A DNA stretch of 42,596 bases from Methylobacterium platani (GTDB lineage: Bacteria; Pseudomonadota; Alphaproteobacteria; Rhizobiales; Beijerinckiaceae), in assembly GCF_001653715.1 (NCBI RefSeq), contig NZ_LWHQ01000012.1:1-42596 (forward strand). Direction: 5' to 3'. The position numbers and the translations under genes were made by a program. Below, piece after piece: positions 33,757 to 42,596 of the stretch; the stretch's first letter is position 1; the number at the start of each line of letters is the position of its first letter. The notes beneath the pieces were generated by a model. That model was not told the DNA's origin. It saw nothing but the letters and a program-made list of their open reading frames with translations, and did no database searches.

Positions 33757-33820
33757 CTGGATTCCTCCGGGGACCGTTTCTTGCCGTCCCGCCCTAGGCG
33801 GCCGGGGATCGGGGTGCCGG

Positions 33821-33849
33821 ATAGAACCGAAAGTGGCAGCGCTTGTCGA
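33821..33849 (-). promoter_or_regulatory. Possible livK promoter
   Basis: On the minus strand TCGACA (33849-33844) and TTCTAT (33826-33821) are 17 bases apart, 65 bases ahead of the livK start. The -35 matches five of six consensus bases, the -10 only three. An interrupted dyad, CGCG-T-CTTTC-N6-GAAAG-CGCG, lies at 33851-33875 just upstream and could be an operator. Confidence 0.25.
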
Positions 33850-33957
33850 GCGCGTCTTTCGATCTAGAAAGCGCGGTCGGAGCGGGCGGGACTGCTGGGC
33901 GCGTGCTTGGGCCGGACGGCGGATGCTGTCCCGCCCGCGCCTTCATCCTGAAGGCGA

Positions 33958-33976
33958 GGCGGGCGCGCGTCCCGCC
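33958..33976 (-). terminator. Hairpin downstream of the exported proline-rich gene
   Basis: GGCGGG at 33958-33963 pairs with CCCGCC at 33971-33976 across 7 bases. It lies 17 bases beyond the stop of the minus-strand gene at 33994. It is short and the surroundings are very GC-rich. Confidence 0.4.
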
Positions 33977-33993
33977 CGGCCTGCCGCAGATCG

Positions 33994-35019
33994 TCAGTCC
34001 TTCGCCGGCTCGTCCTTGCCGGGCACCTGCGTGATGCCGCCGATCACCCGGACCGGGCGGTTGCCGTCCGGCGGGGTCTTCCAGCCGCCGTCCTTCGTCT
34101 CCGGCGCCTTCGCGGGGGCGGCCTCGGCGGCTGTCGCCGGGGTCTCCCTGGCGGCCGGCGCGGGCTTCGGCGCCAGGGGCGGGACGAAGGCCTGCGGCGA
34201 TTCGATCTTCTCGGGCGGCTTCGTCCGGGCCGCGGTCCGGCGCGGAGCCTCGTGCTTCACGCCCTCGGGCCGGGCGGCATCGGCCGGGGTCTCGCGGCGC
34301 GACGCGGCACCGGTGCGGGCGGCCGGGCTGTCGGGATTGAGCCCGAGCGGGTTCGGCCCGGCGGCGCCCGGCGCGCGCGGAGTCGGCGCGGCGCGGACGG
34401 CCGGGGAGGGGGTCTCGATTCCGGGAGCCTGGCCGGGCGCCGTCGGCGGCAGCGGGCGAGCGGCGACGCGGCGCTCCTCCGGGCGCTCGCCGGCCGGCGG
34501 CAGCGGCTCGGCCCGGGAGAGCGGCACCGGGGCGTAGACGCCGCCGTCGCGCGGGGCGGTCTCGCGAAAATCGCCGCGGGGGCCGCGCTCGCGAAAGATC
34601 TCGTCGCGGGGTGCCGGCGGGCGCATATCGGCCTCGGTCCAGCCGTAGCCGGCGCGCCGGCCGCCGGGCACCGTGCCGGGGGGGATCAGCGGCGCCTCCA
34701 GGCGCTCGCGGTCGAGGATGCGGCCGGTGCGGGCGTCGACCACCAGCTGCACCCGGTTGCCCCACGGGCTGTCGGCCTCGACCCGGTAGGTCTCGCCGTC
34801 GAAGCGCGGATGGGTCATGCCGGTGAAGCCGGCCCGGCCGAGGCGGAAGATCACCGCCCGCGGCGGCAGGATCGCGTCGTCCTCGTCCTCGATGACGACG
34901 CGGTAGCCTTGCGCCAGCGCGGGCGCGGCCGCCCCCGCCAGCAGCGTGGCGGCGAGCGCGGCCAGCAGTGCCGCGCCCGTCACGGACCGCGGTCCCGTCT
35001 TCGACGGCTTTGCAGTCAT
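33994..35019 (-). CDS. Exported protein with a long proline-rich C-terminal region
   Basis: A 341-residue exported protein. I start at the ATG at 35019 because a signal peptide follows (LLAALAATLLAGAAAPALAQ, cleavage after LAQ). The mature N-terminal part has a recognisable small domain, about 35-105: YRVVIEDEDDAILPPRAVIF, GFTGMTHPRFDGETYRVEAD, then QLVVDARTGRILDRERLEAP, the last being the kind of strand seen in PepSY-like domains. From about residue 120 to the end it is low-complexity, rich in proline, alanine and charged residues, and probably disordered. No named family. It is a single gene between the liv operon and a divergent exported protein. Confidence 0.75.
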   Translation of the reverse strand: MTAKPSKTGPRSVTGAALLAALAATLLAGAAAPALAQGYRVVIEDEDDAILPPRAVIFRLGRAGFTGMTHPRFDGETYRVEADSPWGNRVQLVVDARTGRILDRERLEAPLIPPGTVPGGRRAGYGWTEADMRPPAPRDEIFRERGPRGDFRETAPRDGGVYAPVPLSRAEPLPPAGERPEERRVAARPLPPTAPGQAPGIETPSPAVRAAPTPRAPGAAGPNPLGLNPDSPAARTGAASRRETPADAARPEGVKHEAPRRTAARTKPPEKIESPQAFVPPLAPKPAPAARETPATAAEAAPAKAPETKDGGWKTPPDGNRPVRVIGGITQVPGKDEPAKD

Positions 35020-35202
35020 CGTCCCGCATTCCCTTGTTTCCGGGGTCGGGCCGGGCTTGTGCAGCCCCGCATTCCCCTCGTGCTTGGACAACGGTCTGTT
35101 AACCGCGCGATTGAGGCGGGATTGCGGGAGCGCGGCCATCGCGGGCATCGCCTTTCGGGTAAGGACGGACGATCGAGCGGTCGCTCGTCCCGGAGGAACC
35201 CC

Positions 35203-35817
35203 ATGTCGCGTCTTCTGCCCGCCCTTCTCGTCGCGCTCATGCCCTGCGCCGCCCTCGCCCGGGACCGGCTGCCGACGATCCCGCCCGCCCAGTACGGCCC
35301 GGAGCAGAAGCAGGCCGCGGAGGCGTTCGAGGCCGCCCGCAAGACCCCGGTCTTCGGGCCGTTCGAGCCGCTGATGTACTCGCCCGACGTGATGACCCTG
35401 GCGCGCGCGATGGGCGATTACCTGCGCTACAAGCCGAAGATCGGCACCACGCTCTCCGAGCTCGTCATCCTGGTCAACGCCCGCCACTGGACGCAGGATT
35501 ACGAGTGGTACGTCCACGCCCCGATCGCCGCCAAGGTCGGCATCGCGCCGGAGGTCATCGCGGCGATCCGCGACGGCCGCCGCCCGACCGGCCTGCCGGA
35601 GGACCAGGAGACCGCCTACGACTTCACGGCCGAGCTGCTCCAGAACAAGCGCGTCTCGGACGCGACCTTCGCGCGGGCCGAGAAGCTGTTCGGCAAGCCG
35701 GGCGTCGTCGATCTCACGGCGGTGAGCGGGTACTACACCTTCCTGGCGATGGAGCTGAACGTCGCCCGCTATCCGCTGCCGAAGGACGGCACGCCGCTGC
35801 CGCGGCTGCCGGAATAG
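35203..35817 (+). CDS. Exported carboxymuconolactone decarboxylase-like protein
   Basis: A 204-residue protein: signal peptide (MSRLLPALLVALMPCAALAR), then an all-alpha domain resembling carboxymuconolactone decarboxylase/AhpD folds. TTLSELVILVNARHWTQDYEW and VHAPIAAKVGIAPEVIAAI are the characteristic helices (Glu and His of the CMD motif present). The AhpD CxxC pair is absent, so a peroxidase-reductase role is unlikely. GGAGGA lies 5 bases ahead of the ATG at 35203. Export of a CMD-like domain is unusual but known in alphaproteobacteria. The substrate is unknown. Confidence 0.85.
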   Translation: MSRLLPALLVALMPCAALARDRLPTIPPAQYGPEQKQAAEAFEAARKTPVFGPFEPLMYSPDVMTLARAMGDYLRYKPKIGTTLSELVILVNARHWTQDYEWYVHAPIAAKVGIAPEVIAAIRDGRRPTGLPEDQETAYDFTAELLQNKRVSDATFARAEKLFGKPGVVDLTAVSGYYTFLAMELNVARYPLPKDGTPLPRLPE

Positions 35818-35854
35818 ATTTTCCAGGCACAGACCCGGCGGCTTCACGGTCTCC

Positions 35855-35993
35855 CCGTCGTCCCGGGGCTCGCCGCGGGCGAGAACCCGGGATCCATGCC
35901 CTCTCATGGTCCCGGATGGGGTGGCGCGCTCCTCGCCTCATCGTGGTGCGTCGGCGGTGGTCGCTCCCGGGTTCCGCTGCGCGGATCCGGGAG
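35855..35993. repeat. Inverted pair of palindromic repeats (REPIN-like), copy 2
   Basis: A unit at 35855-35897 (CCGTCGTCCCGGGGCTCGCC ... GATCCAT) can fold on itself (GCTCGCC with GGCGAG, CCCGGG with CCCGGG). It is followed after 66 bases by an oppositely facing unit at 35964-35993, CTCCCGGGTTC ... GGATCCGGGAG, also a hairpin. The first unit resembles the one at 15221-15259. The pair lies between convergent genes and would also serve as a terminator. Confidence 0.55.
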
Positions 35994-36046
35994 GACGCCG
36001 AGGGTTGTCGCCCTCGTCGTGGCAAGGTGTCACGAGCCGGCAGCTC

Positions 36047-37108
36047 TCAGGAGGCCCGCCGGGCCAACCCCAGGAACGCCTCAACCTCAGCCTCGGTGGT
36101 CGAGAAGGCGGTGATGAGGCGGATCATCCGCTCGTCCTCCCACACGCTCTCCCCCGCGGGCAGGCTGCGGCTCGTCCAGTCGTAATAGGCCGCGCCGCCC
36201 CGGCGCAGGGCCTCGTCGAGGCCGGCGGGCAGGATCGGGAACAGCTCGTTGCCCGGGACCGGCCAGGCCAGGCGCACGCCGGCGATCTCCGACAGGCCCG
36301 CGGCGAGGCGCGCCGCCATGCGGTTGGCATGCGCCGCGTTCGCCAGCCAATGGTCGTCGGCGAGGTAGGCCTCGAGCTGCGCGGCGAGGAAGCGGCCCTT
36401 CGACAGGATGTGGCCGGCGCGCTTGCGGCGGAAGTCCAGCGTCTCGGCGAGGTCGGGGCGGAAGACCAGGATCGCCTCCGCCGCGAGCGCGCCGTTCTTG
36501 CTCGCTCCGAAGGACAGGACGTCGATGCCGGCCCGCCAGGTCATCTCGGCCGGCGCGCAACCGAGCGCCTGGAGCGCGTTGGCGAAGCGCGCCCCGTCCA
36601 TGTGGACGGCGAGGCCGTGGGCATGGGCGATCCGGCTCAGGGTCGCGATCTCGTCGACCGTGTAGACCTGCCCGCTCTCGGTGAGCTGCGACAGGGTCAG
36701 CGCGCGGGGCGGCATCTGCTTCACGTGCCGGGTCAGGCCGCCGAGGAAGCCGTCGAGGGTGTCCGGCGCGATCTTGCCGCCGGGGCCGGGCAGGCCGTGC
36801 AGCTTGGCGCCGTGGGTGTAGAATTCCGGCGCGCCGCACTCGTCCTCCATCACGTGCGCCTCCTCGTGGCAGAGGCACAGGCCGAAGGGCGGCACCATCA
36901 CGGAGAGGGCGAGCGCGTTGGCCGCGGTGCCGGTCGCGACCGGGAAGACCGCGAGGTCGGAATGCTCGAACAGCGTCCGGAAGCGCGGGGTCAGCCCGAG
37001 CGTCAGAGGGTCGGCGCCGTAGGCCGGCATCGCGCCGCCGTTGTGGCGCACGATCGCCTCCAGGACCGGAGCGCTCGCCCCCACCACGTTGTCGCTCGCG
37101 AAGTTCAT
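36047..37108 (-). CDS. Threonine aldolase family protein (low-specificity L-threonine aldolase)
   Basis: A 353-residue PLP-dependent enzyme that splits threonine or allo-threonine to glycine and acetaldehyde. The Schiff-base lysine is Lys204 in SFGASKNGALAAEA, and Asp171 in HMDGARFANAL contacts the cofactor. ATGTAANALAL and HEEAHVMEDECGAPE (His84 stacking on PLP) are also conserved. The start MNFASDNVVG at 37108 is typical of the family, with GAGGG just upstream; an ATG at 37144 would add 12 residues. A 748-base gap separates it from the divergent gltB. Confidence 0.92.
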   Translation of the reverse strand: MNFASDNVVGASAPVLEAIVRHNGGAMPAYGADPLTLGLTPRFRTLFEHSDLAVFPVATGTAANALALSVMVPPFGLCLCHEEAHVMEDECGAPEFYTHGAKLHGLPGPGGKIAPDTLDGFLGGLTRHVKQMPPRALTLSQLTESGQVYTVDEIATLSRIAHAHGLAVHMDGARFANALQALGCAPAEMTWRAGIDVLSFGASKNGALAAEAILVFRPDLAETLDFRRKRAGHILSKGRFLAAQLEAYLADDHWLANAAHANRMAARLAAGLSEIAGVRLAWPVPGNELFPILPAGLDEALRRGGAAYYDWTSRSLPAGESVWEDERMIRLITAFSTTEAEVEAFLGLARRAS

Positions 37109-37413
37109 CGTGCCCTCGGCTTCCTCGATCCGGCGTGCGGCCATAGTGCCGGGCCGGAGCCGTCGGCACGAGGCGTCGCCGCTCATGGCCGTCATGTCCT
37201 GCCCGTCATGTCTTGCCCGTCATATCCCGCCGGCCCTGTCCGTGCGGCCGCGCCTCACGATCATGCGGCAGGCGAAGCGGGGGAATGATGCGCGCTCCCA
37301 CCCGGATTCGGCATTTCGTTGCGGCCGGCTGCGGCGAAACGCAAGAAAAGCACAAGGGTGGACGGAATGGCCTCTTGCTGGACCGATTGAAATCTGGCAG
37401 GTTCCCCGAGTTA

Positions 37414-37430
37414 GGACAGTACCGCTGTCC
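37414..37430. promoter_or_regulatory. Operator-like interrupted palindrome
   Basis: GGACAGTACCGCTGTCC is a 6-base perfect inverted repeat with a 5-base centre, set in an AT-richer context (GAGTTA before, CATTTT after). The shape and size suit a dimeric repressor such as a TetR-type protein, but no regulator gene is adjacent and the assignment is only a guess. Confidence 0.4.
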
Positions 37431-37720
37431 CATTTTCCCGGCCGGGCTCCGCGCCCCCGGGTCGCAAGGGCGCTGGCTTGTGGCTTGCACGACGGCCAAA
37501 CGAGATACCAAACGCGCCGCCATTCGGGCGGTGCGGGCGCACGCGGCCTGAAACCAGGCCTGCCGGGCGCTCGCGAGGTGCGGGCGCTCCCTTCGCGAGA
37601 CGCGACCGACCCTCCCGCGGCTGAAGAACGATAAGGCGGCGGCCGTGCCCTCGGCTCGGCCCGCCCGCGGCGCCGCTCGCGGCGATCCGCGCCACTTCGC
37701 CCGCCCGTGACGGTGGGATA

Positions 37721-37760
37721 GCCTGCCGCCGAGGCAGGTTCGCCTGTCCTTGCGGCAGGC
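37721..37760 (+). promoter_or_regulatory. Leader hairpin upstream of gltB
   Basis: GCCTGCCGC at 37721-37729 pairs perfectly with GCGGCAGGC at 37752-37760, and the 22-base loop can add an inner stem (CAGG with CCTG). It ends 96 bases before the gltB ATG. It may be an mRNA leader structure or terminator; TGCCCTTTC follows it. It matches no riboswitch I know. Confidence 0.45.
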
Positions 37761-37856
37761 TGCCCTTTCGCGGCCGGTTCGCCCGGCCCCTTATCGACCA
37801 TCACCGAGCGCGCCCGCGCGCCTCGAGACGAAGACCGGACCTTGGGAGACCAGACC

Positions 37857-42548
<4,692 letters not shown>

Positions 42549-42596
42549 ACCGGGAGGCCGAAGGGCTGAGCGCCAGACCCCTCCCCCCTCTGCGGG

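Larger units (their letters stand above)
37109..37856. other. Long intergenic region between the aldolase gene and gltB
   Basis: No reading frame in these 748 bases looks like a real protein: those that exist are arginine- and proline-rich shadows without family patterns. The central part (about 37300-37420) is AT-richer than the flanks and probably holds promoters. Two structures stand out, a dyad at 37414-37430 and a long hairpin at 37721-37760, described separately. Confidence 0.5.

Noticed and set aside
37358..37375. TGGC...TTGC near 37358 as a sigma-54 promoter for gltB
   Set aside because: The spacing between the GG and GC pairs is too short for sigma-54.
37213..37551. 112-residue plus-strand frame in the gap before gltB
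   Set aside because: It has no ribosome-binding site of note, no family pattern, and an Arg/Cys/Gly-rich composition typical of GC-rich non-coding sequence.

Overview
The window is a gene-dense, very GC-rich stretch of an alphaproteobacterial chromosome. A Methylobacterium-like member of the Hyphomicrobiales (Rhizobiales) fits best. The clues are a RegB/RegA redox two-component pair, a MucR/Ros-family regulator, an intracellular polyhydroxybutyrate depolymerase, an IalB-family protein, a LOV (blue-light) hybrid histidine kinase, a LivM-LivG fusion transporter and a gltB of alphaproteobacterial type. No rRNA, CRISPR array, insertion sequence or prophage was seen. The genus is inferred from gene content, not proven. 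Layout, left half: 1-2000 carries a periplasmic glucan synthesis gene (opgG/opgD type) behind a small membrane protein. Then come a gamma-glutamyltransferase-like enzyme (2158-3756), an exported unknown protein, and an overlapping DUF4926/DUF6883 gene pair on the minus strand (4435-5050) that looks like a small accessory insertion. RegA and RegB (5270-7288, minus) are divergent from a PHB depolymerase (7603-8874). A YgjP-like metalloprotease and a small exported protein follow. A tightly packed plus-strand operon (10412-15184) encodes an IalB protein, an exported unknown protein and two paralogous double-domain GT2 glycosyltransferases, the last three joined by 4-base stop/start overlaps. Middle: purC (minus), an HpcH/HpaI-type aldolase, an alpha/beta-hydrolase with an AlkA-type DNA glycosylase, GluQ-RS (its start only 6 bases from the glycosylase start), a PfpI/isonitrile hydratase-like protein, a membrane-anchored M23 peptidase, a SAM methyltransferase and the MucR-like regulator. 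Two identical tRNA-Pro(CGG) genes lie in tandem at 24562-24800, followed by the LOV hybrid kinase, a phytase-like esterase and a tandem DUF333 protein. Right: a complete branched-chain amino acid ABC transporter operon on the minus strand (livK, livH, fused livM-livG, livF; 33756-28745), an exported proline-rich protein, an exported carboxymuconolactone decarboxylase-like protein, a threonine aldolase and a full-length gltB (37857-42548). About 750 bases between the aldolase and gltB seem to be non-coding but contain an operator-like dyad and a long hairpin. Most genes are housekeeping or metabolic, with no obvious large new system. The points most worth a second look are the DUF4926/DUF6883 module, the four-gene IalB-glycosyltransferase operon, the MucR homologue that has lost zinc ligands, and two inverted repeat pairs (REPIN-like) that both sit between convergent genes.
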